Shown piece by piece: positions 1-8,620 of a stretch of 64,000 nt of DNA. The stretch is from the NCBI RefSeq assembly GCF_001542905.1, contig NZ_LOAJ01000001.1:2108001-2172000 (forward strand). The letters are read 5' to 3'. This stretch comes from Halorubrum aethiopicum (GTDB lineage Archaea; Halobacteriota; Halobacteria; Halobacteriales; Haloferacaceae). The notes under the pieces were generated by a model. It made no database searches, had not been told where the DNA came from, and worked only from the letters and a program-made list of their open reading frames with translations. The position numbers and the translations under genes were made by a program. Each line of letters begins with the position of its first letter. The first letter of the stretch is position 1.

Positions 1-356
1 CCGTCGTCGATCAGCGTCTGGAACGTCTCGTACAGCGCCTGCTTGCCGCCGGGGGTGACGATCACCTCGTCGGCGCTCGCGTCGATCCCGTCGCCGCGGA
101 GCTTGGCGGCGATCGCCTCCCGGAGCGGCGGGATCCCGTTCGAGGAGGTGTAGCCGGTGTGGCCGGCGTCGAGGGCGTCCTTCCCCGCCTCGACGACGTT
201 CTCGGGCGTGTCGAAGTCGGGTTCGCCGACCGAGAGGTCGACGACGTCCGCTCCCTCGGCCTCCTTCTCCGCGGCCAGGTTCGATATCGCCAGCGTCGCG
301 CTGGGCTCTACGCGTCCGATCCGGTCGGAGTAGTCGTAGTCGTGTGCGTCGGTCAT
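1..356 (-). CDS. Pyridoxal-phosphate aminotransferase (class I/II), N-terminal part only
   Basis: The first ~118 codons of a PLP-dependent class I/II aminotransferase, related to archaeal aspartate aminotransferases. The start is the ATG at 356 (protein begins MTDAHDYDYSDRI). Visible family signatures are the N-terminal SATLAISNLAAE helix, the VVDLSVGEPDFDTP segment that helps form the substrate pocket, GHTGYTSSNGIPPLREAIA, and VTPGGKQALY, which begins the cofactor-binding part. The PLP lysine lies outside the window. It sits 17 bases after ribH on the same strand, so the two are probably cotranscribed. Substrate cannot be fixed from this fragment; aspartate or another amino donor is likely. 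Confidence 0.85.
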   Translation of the reverse strand, partial: MTDAHDYDYSDRIGRVEPSATLAISNLAAEKEAEGADVVDLSVGEPDFDTPENVVEAGKDALDAGHTGYTSSNGIPPLREAIAAKLRGDGIDASADEVIVTPGGKQALYETFQTLIDD

Positions 357-373
357 TGTGTTCCGTTGGTCGG

Positions 374-778
374 TCAGTCGAGTTCCTCCGCGAGGTCGAC
401 GGCGGCGTTCGCGGCCTCCGCGCCCTTGTCGATCCGCTCGCGGGCCTCCGCGCCCGACATCCCCGGCCCGCTCACGCCGAAGGTGACGGGGGTGTCGCGG
501 TCGAGGCTCACGTCGGTGAGCTTCTCCGCGGTCGCGTTCGCGATGACGCGGTCGTGATCGGTGTCGCCGGTGACGATGGCGCCGACGACGGCGACCGCGT
601 CGACGTCCTCGCGCCGCGCCAGGCGGTCAGCCGCGAGCGGGCTGTCGTACGCGCCCGGCACGCTCACTTCGTCGACGACGACCGCGTCGCGCTCGGCGGC
701 CGCCTCCCTAGCGGCCTCGGCCATCGGCTCCGTGACGGAGTCGTTGAACCGCGCCACCACCAGTCCCAGCGAGACCAT
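374..778 (-). CDS. ribH: 6,7-dimethyl-8-ribityllumazine synthase
   Basis: Lumazine synthase, which condenses the ribityl-uracil intermediate with a four-carbon phosphate in riboflavin biosynthesis. The protein has 134 residues, the short archaeal form. Recognisable parts are the N-terminal VARFNDSVT strand-loop, the VPGAYDSPLAA substrate loop (around residue 42), and VVGAIVTGDTDHDRVIANA, which carries the histidine-containing active-site segment of the family. The ATG at 778 leaves no long leader. The aminotransferase follows 17 bases downstream. Nothing unusual is visible. Confidence 0.93.
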   Translation of the reverse strand: MVSLGLVVARFNDSVTEPMAEAAREAAAERDAVVVDEVSVPGAYDSPLAADRLARREDVDAVAVVGAIVTGDTDHDRVIANATAEKLTDVSLDRDTPVTFGVSGPGMSGAEARERIDKGAEAANAAVDLAEELD

Positions 779-861
779 ACCACGGCTCGGAGGGGGGGCG
801 GCAAAGGTCTACCGTTCGGCGACGACGCCCGGCGCGCTCGACCGAGGTCGCTCGGAGGGTG

Positions 862-867
862 TTTAAG
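862..867 (+). promoter_or_regulatory. TATA element for msrA
   Basis: TTTAAG lies 25-30 bases before the msrA ATG at 892. That spacing puts transcription start at or very near the start codon (leaderless), the usual haloarchaeal arrangement. Confidence 0.6.
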
Positions 868-891
868 AGGTTCGCGCCCGTACCGGAGGAC

Positions 892-1428
892 ATGACGGAC
901 CACCTCGAAACGGCGACGTTCGGCGGCGGCTGCTTCTGGTGTATCGAGGCGGCGCTCGAGGAGCTCTCGGGCGTCGAGTCGGTGACCTCCGGCTACGCCG
1001 GGGGCCACACGGAGAACCCGACGTACCGGGAGGTCTGTTCCGGCGAGACGGGCCACGCGGAGGTCGTCCAGGTGGAGTACGACCCCGGCGTAGTCGGCTA
1101 CGACGACCTGCTGGAGGTCTTCTTCACGATCCACGACCCGACGCAGCTCAACCGGCAGGGCCCCGACGTGGGGAGCCAGTACCGGTCGATCGTCTTAACG
1201 CACGACGAGGACCAGCGCGAGCGGGCCGCGGCGTACATCGAGGCGCTCGACGAGGAGTACGACGACGAGGTCGTGACCGAACTCGAGCCACTGGAGACGT
1301 TCTACCGCGCCGAGGAGAAACACCAGGACTACTTCGCGAAGAACCCCGACGACGCCTACTGTACCTTCCACGCGCAGCCGAAGGTCGAGAAGGTGCGAGA
1401 GACGTTCGAGGCGAAGCTCGCGAAGTAG
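892..1428 (+). CDS. msrA: Peptide-methionine (S)-S-oxide reductase
   Basis: MsrA reduces the S-epimer of methionine sulfoxide in oxidised proteins. The diagnostic catalytic motif GGGCFWC is at residues 10-16, followed by SGYAGGHTENPTY, the CSGETGHAEVVQVEYDP block, and HDPTQLNRQGPDVGSQYRS. All are standard MsrA signatures. I placed the start at the ATG at 892 (MTDHLETATF), 178 residues, because the TATA-like element at 862-867 lies inside the longer reading frame that begins at 859. A C-terminal resolving cysteine is less clear; YCTFHAQPK near the end is the typical terminal block. It stands as a single gene between divergent ribH and the rhomboid gene. Confidence 0.95.
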   Translation: MTDHLETATFGGGCFWCIEAALEELSGVESVTSGYAGGHTENPTYREVCSGETGHAEVVQVEYDPGVVGYDDLLEVFFTIHDPTQLNRQGPDVGSQYRSIVLTHDEDQRERAAAYIEALDEEYDDEVVTELEPLETFYRAEEKHQDYFAKNPDDAYCTFHAQPKVEKVRETFEAKLAK

Positions 1429-1476
1429 CCGTAGCGACTGCGACGGCGCGCCGGCGGCGACGGAGAGCCAAACCGC

Positions 1477-1482
1477 TTTAGG
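1477..1482 (+). promoter_or_regulatory. TATA element for the rhomboid gene
   Basis: TTTAGG lies 23-28 bases before the ATG at 1505. A small inverted repeat (gcccc ... ggggc, 1484-1500) sits between it and the start codon and would overlap the initiation region; its role is unknown. Confidence 0.5.
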
Positions 1483-1504
1483 AGCCCCGCCGTAAGGGGC
1501 GGTA

Positions 1505-2461
1505 ATGGCGACGTGCGAGGAGTGCGGGGAGTACGAGAACCTCCCGTACCAGTGTCGACGGTGTGGGCGGACGTTCTGTGCGGACCACCGCCTGCCGGAG
1601 AACCACGACTGTCCGGGGCTCGCCGAGTGGAACGACCCCGGCGGCGTCTTCGACAGCGGCTTCGACGACGGCGTCGAGGGCGGGAACCGCGCCGACGCCG
1701 ACGACGGCGTCGCGAGTCGGGTGAAACGGCGGATCGAGCGCGAGACGGGGACCGGCGGCCTGCTCGGGTACTTCCGCGGGAACGCGACGTACGTGTTGCT
1801 CGCGCTGATGTGGCTCACCTTCGTCGCGCAGTGGGCGGTGACGCTCACGCTGGGCGAGGCGGCCCACAGCCAGATCTTCGTGTTGCGGTCGGACGCGATC
1901 GGAAACGTCTGGACGTGGGTCACCTCCGTCTTCTCGCACTCGCGGGGCGGGCTGTACCACATCCTCGGAAACAGCATCGTGCTGTTCTTCTTCGGCCCGC
2001 TCGTCGAGCGTGCGGTCGGATCGCGGAAGTTCCTCGGCTTCTTCCTCGTCTCGGGGATCCTCGCCGGGCTCGGCCACGTGCTGTTCGTGCTCGCGACCGG
2101 CGGGCTCGTCGGCGTGCTCGGAGCCAGCGGCGCGACGTTCGCGATCCTCGGCGTCCTGACGGTGTGGCGGCCGAACCTCGAGATCCTGTTGTTCTTCGTG
2201 ATCCCGATGAAGCTCAAGTACCTCACCTGGGGCGTGGCGCTGATCTCCGCGTTCCTCGTGGTCTCGACGGGCGCGGGCGGCGTCGGCGGCATCGCCCACG
2301 TCGCCCACCTGATCGGGTTCGCGATCGGCCTGGCGTTCGGCACGCGCAACCGCGACCTCGCGAGCCGCGCGGGCGGTGCCGGCGGGGTCTCGATGGGCGG
2401 CGGTCGCGTCCGCGGTCCGGGCGGTCCCGGCGGACCGGGCGGTCCCGGCGGGAGGTTCTGA
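1505..2461 (+). CDS. Rhomboid intramembrane serine protease with AN1-type zinc finger
   Basis: A membrane protease that cleaves substrates within the bilayer. Residues 4-36 carry Cys and His spaced C-x2-C-x9-C-x2-C-x4-C-x2-H-x5-H-x-C, matching an AN1 zinc finger, which may recruit substrate or partner. After a polar linker, a rhomboid domain of about six membrane helices begins near residue 95: HILGNSIVLFFFGPLVE, then the serine in GASGATFAILG (Ser208) and the histidine in AHLIGFAIG (His268), which form the catalytic dyad. The tail is a Gly/Pro run (GPGGPGG repeats). The stop codon directly abuts the ATG of the endonuclease V gene, so the two are probably translationally coupled. Confidence 0.9.
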   Translation: MATCEECGEYENLPYQCRRCGRTFCADHRLPENHDCPGLAEWNDPGGVFDSGFDDGVEGGNRADADDGVASRVKRRIERETGTGGLLGYFRGNATYVLLALMWLTFVAQWAVTLTLGEAAHSQIFVLRSDAIGNVWTWVTSVFSHSRGGLYHILGNSIVLFFFGPLVERAVGSRKFLGFFLVSGILAGLGHVLFVLATGGLVGVLGASGATFAILGVLTVWRPNLEILLFFVIPMKLKYLTWGVALISAFLVVSTGAGGVGGIAHVAHLIGFAIGLAFGTRNRDLASRAGGAGGVSMGGGRVRGPGGPGGPGGPGGRF

Positions 2462-3391
2462 ATGTCGCCCCCGGGGCGGTCGCCCTCGCGGACGCCCTCC
2501 GTCGACGCCGACGCCCTCGCACGCCCGGAGTTCCTGCCCGACCCGGACCGGTCGCGCGAGGAGATGGAGTCGCTCCAGCGCGAGCTGGCGGCGGCGGCGA
2601 CGTTCGCGGACGACCTCGGATTCGCGCCCGACGCCGTCGCGATCGACGAGCCCGCGAACCTCTCGACTGGGCTGCCGCCCGCGAGACCCGAACCGCTCGG
2701 GGACATCGCAACTCCTGACGGGGACGCCGACTCCGACGCCCCCGTCGTCGTCGGGATCGACCAGGCGTTCCGTCCCGAGCGCGACGAGGCGATATCGGCC
2801 GCGGTCGCGATCCGCGGCGGGCGCGTGATCGAGTACGCGGACGCGGTCACGCCGCTCTCGATCCCGTATATTCCGGGACTGTTGGCGTTCCGCGAGGGCG
2901 GACCGATCCTCGCCGCGCTCGAGGACCTCTCCGTCACGCCCGACCTCGTCGTCTGTGACGGCTCCGGCCGGATCCACTTCCGACAGGCCGGGATCGCGAC
3001 CCACGTCGGCGTGATCCGCGACCTGCCGAGCGTCGGCGTCGCGAAGAGCCTCCTCTGTGGCGAACCCGACGAGCCGGTCGGGGAGCGCCCCGAGGACTGG
3101 TCGACCCCGATCCGCGCCGACGACTCGGTCGAGCGGGTCGAGGGGGCCGGCTCGCCGAAGGGCGATCCCGACGCCGACCCGCCCGTCATCGGGCACGCGT
3201 ACCAGTCGCGGCAGTACCCGAACAGCCGACGGGTGAACCCGCTGTACGTGAGTCCCGGTCACCGCATGTCCGCGGAGACGGCCGTCGATCTCGTCGCGGC
3301 GCTGTGTGCCGGCTACAAGCTGCCGGAGCCGACCCGGCTCGCGGACGCGCACGCGGATCGGGTCAAGCGTCGGCTCGACGCCGACGAGTGA
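2462..3391 (+). CDS. nfi: Endonuclease V (deoxyinosine-specific)
   Basis: Endonuclease V nicks DNA near deaminated adenine (deoxyinosine) and starts its repair; some homologues cut inosine in RNA. The core shows the family's conserved acidic strand in VVGIDQAF (about residue 95), the wedge-type PYIPGLLAFRE segment, and the CDGSGRIHFRQAGIATHVG block, which holds the second catalytic aspartate and product-recognition residues. At 309 residues it is longer than the bacterial ~225, because of a ~90-residue N-terminal extension and an acidic insertion after the SLLCG segment, as often seen in haloarchaea. The start directly follows the rhomboid stop. Confidence 0.9.
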   Translation: MSPPGRSPSRTPSVDADALARPEFLPDPDRSREEMESLQRELAAAATFADDLGFAPDAVAIDEPANLSTGLPPARPEPLGDIATPDGDADSDAPVVVGIDQAFRPERDEAISAAVAIRGGRVIEYADAVTPLSIPYIPGLLAFREGGPILAALEDLSVTPDLVVCDGSGRIHFRQAGIATHVGVIRDLPSVGVAKSLLCGEPDEPVGERPEDWSTPIRADDSVERVEGAGSPKGDPDADPPVIGHAYQSRQYPNSRRVNPLYVSPGHRMSAETAVDLVAALCAGYKLPEPTRLADAHADRVKRRLDADE

Positions 3392-3474
3392 TCGGCGCGA
3401 CCCCTCCAACCCCTCCGGCTCTTCCGGACCCTCGCGGCTCGGATCCCGGTCCTCCGGACTCGGATCTTCAAGGC

Positions 3475-3480
3475 TTTAAG
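3475..3480 (+). promoter_or_regulatory. TATA element for adk
   Basis: TTTAAG lies 23-28 bases before the adk ATG at 3503, the leaderless spacing seen at other genes in this window. Confidence 0.6.
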
Positions 3481-3502
3481 CGCGCGGAGTGACCGCCCCG
3501 AT

Positions 3503-4126
3503 ATGAGCCACCGGATCCTGCTTTTGGGCGCGCCGGGCGCGGGCAAGGGGACACAGAGCGCGAAACTCGCCGAGGAGTACGGGATCGACCACGTCACCAC
3601 CGGCGACGCGCTCCGGGCGAACAAGGACATGGAGACGGAGTACGGGACGCCCCGATCGTTCATGGAGGCGGGCGAGCTCGTCCCGGACCCGGTCGTCAAC
3701 GAGATCGTGAAGACGGCCCTGGAGAACGCCGACGGGTTCGTGCTCGACGGCTACCCGCGGAACCTCGAGCAGGCCGAGTACCTCTCCGGGATCACGGACC
3801 TCGACGCAGTCGTCCTCCTCGACGTCGACGACGAGGTGCTCGTCGACCGGCTCACCGGCCGCAGAGTGTGTACCGAGTGCGGCGCGAACTACCACGTCGA
3901 CTTCCAGCCCCCCGAGGAGGCGGGAGTCTGTGACGAGTGCGGCGGCGAGCTGATCCAGCGCGACGACGACACCGAGGAGACCGCGCGCGAGCGGCTCGAG
4001 GTGTTCGCCGAGAACACCGAGCCCGTGATCGACCACTTCCGCGAGGAGGGCGTCCTCGAGGAGGTCGACGGCGAGGCGACTCCCGACGAGGTCTTCGACC
4101 GGATCCGCGGCGTCGTCGAGGAGTGA
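3503..4126 (+). CDS. adk: Adenylate kinase with zinc-type lid
   Basis: Catalyses ATP + AMP = 2 ADP. The P-loop GAPGAGKGT is at residues 9-17, the AMP-binding TTGDALRAN at 32-40, and the DGYPRNLEQ signature at 82-90. The lid carries four cysteines (123, 126, 143, 146), as in zinc-stabilised lids of many bacterial and archaeal enzymes. At 207 residues the length is normal for a long-lid enzyme. Its neighbour downstream is the DUF106 membrane protein, the usual haloarchaeal order. Confidence 0.96.
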   Translation: MSHRILLLGAPGAGKGTQSAKLAEEYGIDHVTTGDALRANKDMETEYGTPRSFMEAGELVPDPVVNEIVKTALENADGFVLDGYPRNLEQAEYLSGITDLDAVVLLDVDDEVLVDRLTGRRVCTECGANYHVDFQPPEEAGVCDECGGELIQRDDDTEETARERLEVFAENTEPVIDHFREEGVLEEVDGEATPDEVFDRIRGVVEE

Positions 4127-4193
4127 TCGGCGGGTCGTCACGGCGCGATCGCGGCCGTCGTCCCGAAGCGATCGCGACGACGATCCTACAAGG

Positions 4194-4200
4194 TTCTTAA
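4194..4200 (+). promoter_or_regulatory. TATA-like element for the DUF106 gene
   Basis: TTCTTAA lies 25-31 bases before the ATG at 4225, suggesting the DUF106 gene has its own leaderless promoter although it follows adk on the same strand. Confidence 0.45.
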
Positions 4201-4224
4201 CCGTCGACCGCTAACCGGTCGATA

Positions 4225-5139
4225 ATGAGTAAGGTCGAACGGCGGGTCCGCTCGCTCGTCACGGAGGACGGCGAGATGCGGGACGCGCTCGAAACCGTCC
4301 TCGACCGCGCCACCGACGGCGAGGTCCAGTGGGTCGACGTCCGCGACGAGATCACGAGCGGACAGTGGGGACGGCTCATCGAGAAGGAGATCCTCGTCGA
4401 CGGCGAACGCGGGTTCGCGCTCGCCGATCGCGACGGCATCGAGGCGGGACTGACCGACGACGACGCGACCGGCGGGGGCGGCGGCGACGTCGAGACCCCG
4501 GAGACCACCTCGTGGACGAAGTGGGACAAGCTGGCGGCGCTGGCGACGGTCGGCGCGTTCGTCGGCTACGCGGTCGGTCCGGTCCGGAACGTCATCGCCG
4601 GCGGGATCGATCTGGTGTTGGGACCGCTCGTCGAACTCGTCCCCTTCTACGTCATCATCATGGTGATCGCGTTGGGGACCGGGCTCTACTCCACGCTGTT
4701 GCGCGCGGGACTGATGGACATGGAGAAGATGAGCCAGTACCAGGACCGCATGAAGGACATCCAGGAGCGGCGCAAGGAGGCCAAAGAGCGCGACGACCAG
4801 GAGGCGCTCGACGCGATCCAACAGGAGCAGATGGACGCGATGGGCGACCAGCTCGGGATGTTCAAAGAGCAGTTCCGCCCGATGGTGTGGATCATGTTCC
4901 TGACCATCCCGGCGTTCCTCTGGATGTTCTGGGTCATCGGCTACCGCGGCTCCGACCCGGCGTACCCCGCCATCGCCGCCCAGGAGCTCGTCGTCCCCCT
5001 CGCCGGTACGGTCACCTGGGACGCCGGCCTCGTCGGCCCCATCCAGATGTGGATCGTCTGGTACTTCCTCTGCTCGATGGCGTTCACCCAGCTGGTCCAG
5101 AAGAGCCTCAACATCTCGATGTCGCCGTCCTCGTCGTAG
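4225..5139 (+). CDS. DUF106 membrane protein (archaeal EMC3/YidC-superfamily insertase)
   Basis: A member of the archaeal DUF106 family, related to EMC3, TMCO1/Get1 and YidC, which insert membrane proteins. An N-terminal soluble helical region (about residues 1-95, with a Gly/Asp-rich stretch near 88) precedes the membrane part. Hydrophobic segments are visible near residues 104-120, 131-155, 218-240 and 270-290. Between the second and third is a highly charged cytosolic helical hairpin (MSQYQDRMKDIQERRKEAKE onward), the coiled insert typical of this superfamily. The length of 304 residues is typical for haloarchaea. It usually sits between adk and cmk; here cmk does not follow. Confidence 0.85.
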   Translation: MSKVERRVRSLVTEDGEMRDALETVLDRATDGEVQWVDVRDEITSGQWGRLIEKEILVDGERGFALADRDGIEAGLTDDDATGGGGGDVETPETTSWTKWDKLAALATVGAFVGYAVGPVRNVIAGGIDLVLGPLVELVPFYVIIMVIALGTGLYSTLLRAGLMDMEKMSQYQDRMKDIQERRKEAKERDDQEALDAIQQEQMDAMGDQLGMFKEQFRPMVWIMFLTIPAFLWMFWVIGYRGSDPAYPAIAAQELVVPLAGTVTWDAGLVGPIQMWIVWYFLCSMAFTQLVQKSLNISMSPSSS

Positions 5140-5249
5140 ACGGCGCGTCGGGGTCCGCCCGTCCACGGTGTGACCGTCCGCGGCGTGGACCCCTCGGATC
5201 GTGAGTCGTCCGCGGAGCGATCCCTCGCGGACGTCGTCTTCCCCCTCGT

Positions 5250-6506
5250 CTACTGGTCGTCGTCGGCGACCGCCTCGTCGGCCTCGTCGGCCTCGACCTC
5301 CTCCGCGACCGCCTCGAAGGCCGCGAGGATCACGCGTTTACACGCCTGTCCCTCCGTCGTCCAGTGGTGGGCGTAATCCAGCATGTCGTCGTAGATGTCG
5401 GGTTTACACCCCGCCGCCTGCGGATGGCCGCCGCCGTTCACCCTCCCGGCGACCTCGTGGGCGTGTCTGAATCCATCGGAGCCGCGGATCGACGCCGACC
5501 CCGCCGGCTTGACGATGACGGCGGCGTCGGCTCCACGCTCGCGAAGTTCCTCGGCCACCTCGTTCTGTGAACACCGGCCGTACGTCACCGCGACGTGCCA
5601 GTCGCCGACCTCGTGGGTGGCGGCGCGCTCGACGGCGGCGTCGATCCGCGCGGCCTTCTCGACCCGGCGCGACTCGACGTACTCGCGGACGACCTCGGGG
5701 AGGTCCGCGCCGTACGCGCCGATCACGGTCGCGTACTCCTCGCCGCCGGACCAGTAGGAGTAGTCGGCCAAGTCGTCCGACCGCGGGTCCTCCTTGATCC
5801 AGAGGTCGTGGTCACGGGTCACGGCGGCGAGTTCGCTCCAGCGCTCGTCGAAGGAGTGATCCAGCGTTCGGAGGGTCACGTCGGCGGTACACTCCTCTTC
5901 GGAGTCGCCGACGACGAGGTCGACGCCGCGCTCGCGGACGGCCGCCGCGACCGCGTCATCCCACTGGTGGTGGTCGAACCACCGGATCGACGCACACGAC
6001 GCCGAGAGCGCGTCCAGGGCCTCCTCGATCGGCTCGAACTCGTCGGGACAGAGGTCACAGACGTAGAGGTCGATCCCGTCGTCCGCGTACGCGACGACGC
6101 GCTTGAGGGCGGTGTCGAGCGAGTACGGCCCGGCCGAGATCAGTCCCACCGGCGACTGCGTGTGGGCGTCCGCCGTGGGGTCGTCGGATTCGCCGTCAGC
6201 GTCGTCGCCGTCGACGACGCCGACCCCCCGGTCCTCGCCGTCCTCGGCGGTTCGCTCCGCGATGGCGGCCTCGAAGTCGGCCACATCGAGGGCGGCGTCG
6301 TACGTCTCGCGGATCATCGCCGCGCAGGCGAGGCCGTCGGCGTCGCCGTCGGCGATCACGACGGCCTCGCTGCCCTCGACCGTCTCGCGGGCGCGCCGCT
6401 CCGCGCGTTCGTCGTCGAGCGAGTCCGGATAGAAGAACCCCGTTCCGGGGAGTTTGGTGTACCGAGACAGGGGACTCCCCGCCTCGTCGATGAGATCGTC
6501 GTCCAT
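5250..6506 (-). CDS. DHH/DHHA1 family phosphoesterase (RecJ-like)
   Basis: A manganese-dependent phosphoesterase of the DHH superfamily, which includes RecJ exonucleases and nanoRNases. Motif I is ADGDADGLACAAM (around residue 50), the DHH motif is in WFDHHQWDDAV, and the C-terminal DHHA1 RNA/DNA-binding domain has the GGGHPQAAG signature. An acidic insertion (GVVDGDDADGESDD region) interrupts the N-terminal domain. I chose the ATG at 6506 (MDDDLIDEAG) over a longer upstream frame, whose extra 37 residues are Arg/Ser-rich and unlike haloarchaeal protein; this gives 418 residues. All catalytic motifs look intact, unlike the DHH-like protein at 12073. Whether it trims DNA, RNA or nucleotides is not decidable here. 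Confidence 0.85.
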   Translation of the reverse strand: MDDDLIDEAGSPLSRYTKLPGTGFFYPDSLDDERAERRARETVEGSEAVVIADGDADGLACAAMIRETYDAALDVADFEAAIAERTAEDGEDRGVGVVDGDDADGESDDPTADAHTQSPVGLISAGPYSLDTALKRVVAYADDGIDLYVCDLCPDEFEPIEEALDALSASCASIRWFDHHQWDDAVAAAVRERGVDLVVGDSEEECTADVTLRTLDHSFDERWSELAAVTRDHDLWIKEDPRSDDLADYSYWSGGEEYATVIGAYGADLPEVVREYVESRRVEKAARIDAAVERAATHEVGDWHVAVTYGRCSQNEVAEELRERGADAAVIVKPAGSASIRGSDGFRHAHEVAGRVNGGGHPQAAGCKPDIYDDMLDYAHHWTTEGQACKRVILAAFEAVAEEVEADEADEAVADDDQ

Positions 6507-6646
6507 ACCCGCAGGCCGGGCGGCAGCGGGAAAACTCCGCCGCTCCACGGCGGAGCGGCACCGGCCCGGGGGCGTCGACCTGTCCCGGCCCGATCCCGCG
6601 GCCGAGGACCGAACCATCTAACCCCCCGCCGACCCGTTCGGGGAGC

Positions 6647-7564
6647 GTGAACGAGCGCGACGCCCTCCGGAGACTCGCGGCCGGCCTGTCTCACGCCGGC
6701 AACGACGCGGCGGTCGTGGACGGCACCGTCATCACCACGGACATGCTCCACGAGCGGACCGACTTCCCGCCGGGGACGACCCGGTACACGGCTGGGTGGC
6801 GCGCGGTCGGCGCGTCGCTGTCGGACGTGGCGGCGATGGGCGCGGAGGCGACCGCCGCCGTGGCGGTGTACGCCGACGAGTCGTTCGATCCCGACGAGCT
6901 CGACGAGTTCGTCGCCGGCGCGGTCGACGTCTGTGCGGCGGTCGACGCCGAGTACGTCGGCGGCGACCTCGACGCCCACGCGGAGTTCACGACCGCGACG
7001 ACCGCGATCGGGAGCGTCGTCGACTCCGACTCCGACACCGGCACCGGCACCGGTGCGGTCACCCGGTCCGGCGCGTCGCCCGGCGAGGCGCTCTGTGTCA
7101 CCGGCGAGTGGGGGCGGTCGGCGGCGGCGCTCCGGCTCTTCGAGCGAGGGACCGAGACCGCCGTCGACCGGGCGAACGACCTCTTCCGGTTCACGCCGCG
7201 GGTCGCTGACGGCCGCGCGCTCGGGGGGAGCGCGACGGCCATGATGGACTCCTCGGACGGGCTCGCGCGGTCGCTCCACCAGCTCGCGGAGGCGAGCGGG
7301 GTCGGGTTCGCGCTCGACCGCGACGCGCTCCCCGTTCACCCCGCCGTCGACGACGTGGCCGACGACGAGGGGGAGCGGTTCGAGCTCGCCGCACACTTCG
7401 GCGAGGACTTCGAGCTCGCGTGTACGGTTCCGGAGCCGGCCCTTGAGCGGGTCCGGGAGGCGTGTCCGGCCGGGCTCGTCCGCGTCGGATCGGTCCGCGA
7501 GGCGGACGCCGGCGTCACCGTCGACGGCGAGCCGCTGCCGGACCGCGGGTACACCCACGGGTGA
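6647..7564 (+). CDS. thiL: Thiamine-monophosphate kinase
   Basis: ThiL phosphorylates thiamine phosphate to thiamine diphosphate, the active cofactor. It has the PurM-like fold with NDAAVVDG near residue 22 (ATP/Mg2+ binding), TTDMLHERTDFP, GWRAVGASLSDVAAMGA, the DLDAHAEFTTATTAIG block, and MDSSDGLARSLHQLA. The C-terminal AHFGEDFELACTVP matches the family's closing motif. The start is a GTG at 6647; the resulting N-terminus (NERDALRRLAAGL) fits known haloarchaeal ThiL proteins. At 305 residues it is normal to slightly short. It is divergent from the DHH gene. Confidence 0.9.
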   Translation: MNERDALRRLAAGLSHAGNDAAVVDGTVITTDMLHERTDFPPGTTRYTAGWRAVGASLSDVAAMGAEATAAVAVYADESFDPDELDEFVAGAVDVCAAVDAEYVGGDLDAHAEFTTATTAIGSVVDSDSDTGTGTGAVTRSGASPGEALCVTGEWGRSAAALRLFERGTETAVDRANDLFRFTPRVADGRALGGSATAMMDSSDGLARSLHQLAEASGVGFALDRDALPVHPAVDDVADDEGERFELAAHFGEDFELACTVPEPALERVREACPAGLVRVGSVREADAGVTVDGEPLPDRGYTHG

Positions 7565-7595
7565 GTCGACGTCGACGGGACGCGTAGAAGGGCCC

Positions 7596-8483
7596 TCAGC
7601 TGCGCTGTTCGTCCGCGTTGGTCTCGGACTCCTCGAGCTCCTCGAGGTCGACTTCGACGTCCTCCTCGGCGAGATCCTCCTCGAGGTCCGCGCCGTCGAT
7701 GTCGGCCTGGATATCGTCGAGTTCGGCGTCGATCTCCTCGTCCGTGCTCTCGGCCTCGGCGTCGGCGTCGCCGCTCGAGGCGTCGGCCTTGCCGAGCTCG
7801 CCCTTGAGCGTCTCCAGTTCGGCGTCGACCTCGCTGTCCGTCGAGAGCTCCTCCAGCTCGCGGTCGATGTTGTCCTTGTCCGAGAGCGCGTCCTCGAACG
7901 CGCCGGTCTCCTCGAGCTCGTCCATCGCCTCCGCGCGCGCCTCCATCTCCTCGGTGCGCTCCTCGGCCCGCTCGATCGATCGGCTCACGTCCTCCATCTC
8001 GTCGCCGACGCCCGTCATCGCCTCCGAGACGCGCGAGGAGGCCTCCGCCGCCTCGTAGCGGGCCTTCATCGTCTCCTTCTTCGTCCGGAACTCCTCGATG
8101 CGGTTCTGGAGCTTGTTCTTCTTCTCGACGAGCTGCTCCTGGGTGTCGTTCAGCTTCGCGATCTGTCCCTCCAGCTCCTCGATCTGGGTCATCTTCGACT
8201 TCTTCTTCTCTAAGGCCTTCCGCGCGAGGTCGTCGCGGTCCTGCTGGACCGCCTCCCGAGCCTGTCGGTTGTGCTTCTCGACGTTCTCCTCGAGCTTGCG
8301 TTTCTGGATCTCCAGGCGCTTCTTCTGGGTCGTGAGGTCCGCGATCCCCTGTTTGACGTCCTGAAGCTCGTCGCGCATCTGCTCGTAGGAGTAGTCGAGC
8401 GACTCGGTCGGGTCCTCGGCCCGATTGAGGAGGGCGTTCACCTTTGAGCGGATGACGTAGGAGGCGCGCGAGAGGATTCCCAT
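7596..8483 (-). CDS. PspA/IM30 family coiled-coil protein
   Basis: PspA/Vipp1/ESCRT-III superfamily protein, expected to bind and remodel the cytoplasmic membrane under stress. The N-terminal MGILSRASYVIRSKVNALLN forms the usual amphipathic membrane helix, followed by AEDPTESLDYSYEQM, a typical PspA segment, and a long coiled coil rich in Lys/Glu/Gln (about residues 30-190). The C-terminal ~90 residues are very acidic (DAEAESTDEEIDAELDD), a haloarchaeal extension. I start at the ATG at 8483 (MGILSR), not the one nine bases upstream, because PspA proteins begin at this helix. About 295 residues. Confidence 0.88.
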   Translation of the reverse strand: MGILSRASYVIRSKVNALLNRAEDPTESLDYSYEQMRDELQDVKQGIADLTTQKKRLEIQKRKLEENVEKHNRQAREAVQQDRDDLARKALEKKKSKMTQIEELEGQIAKLNDTQEQLVEKKNKLQNRIEEFRTKKETMKARYEAAEASSRVSEAMTGVGDEMEDVSRSIERAEERTEEMEARAEAMDELEETGAFEDALSDKDNIDRELEELSTDSEVDAELETLKGELGKADASSGDADAEAESTDEEIDAELDDIQADIDGADLEEDLAEEDVEVDLEELEESETNADEQRS

Positions 8484-8506
8484 GGGCGTCATACACGCTC
8501 CATCCG

Positions 8507-8512
8507 TTAAAA
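8507..8512 (-). promoter_or_regulatory. TATA element for the PspA-like gene
   Basis: On the minus strand this reads TTTTAA, 24-29 bases before the ATG at 8483, supporting that start and a leaderless transcript. Confidence 0.5.
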
Positions 8513-8590
8513 CCTCATGTGGTTCTCCTCCGGACTCAGGTGGTCCTCTCCCGGAGCGCCGGCGTCGACGGGGCGACCGTATCCTAAAGA

Positions 8591-8598
8591 TTTATTCG
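8591..8598 (+). promoter_or_regulatory. TATA element for isomerase/dehydrogenase cassette A
   Basis: TTTATTCG lies 23-30 bases before the ATG at 8621. Similar placement is seen before the paralogous cassette at 44696. Confidence 0.55.
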
Positions 8599-8620
8599 AG
8601 ATGTAGTTAGATTCGATACC

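Noticed and set aside
1195-3409. Long minus-strand frames over the rhomboid and endonuclease V genes
   Set aside because: Arg/Ser/Pro-rich composition unlike haloarchaeal proteins; the opposite strand encodes two proteins with intact motifs.
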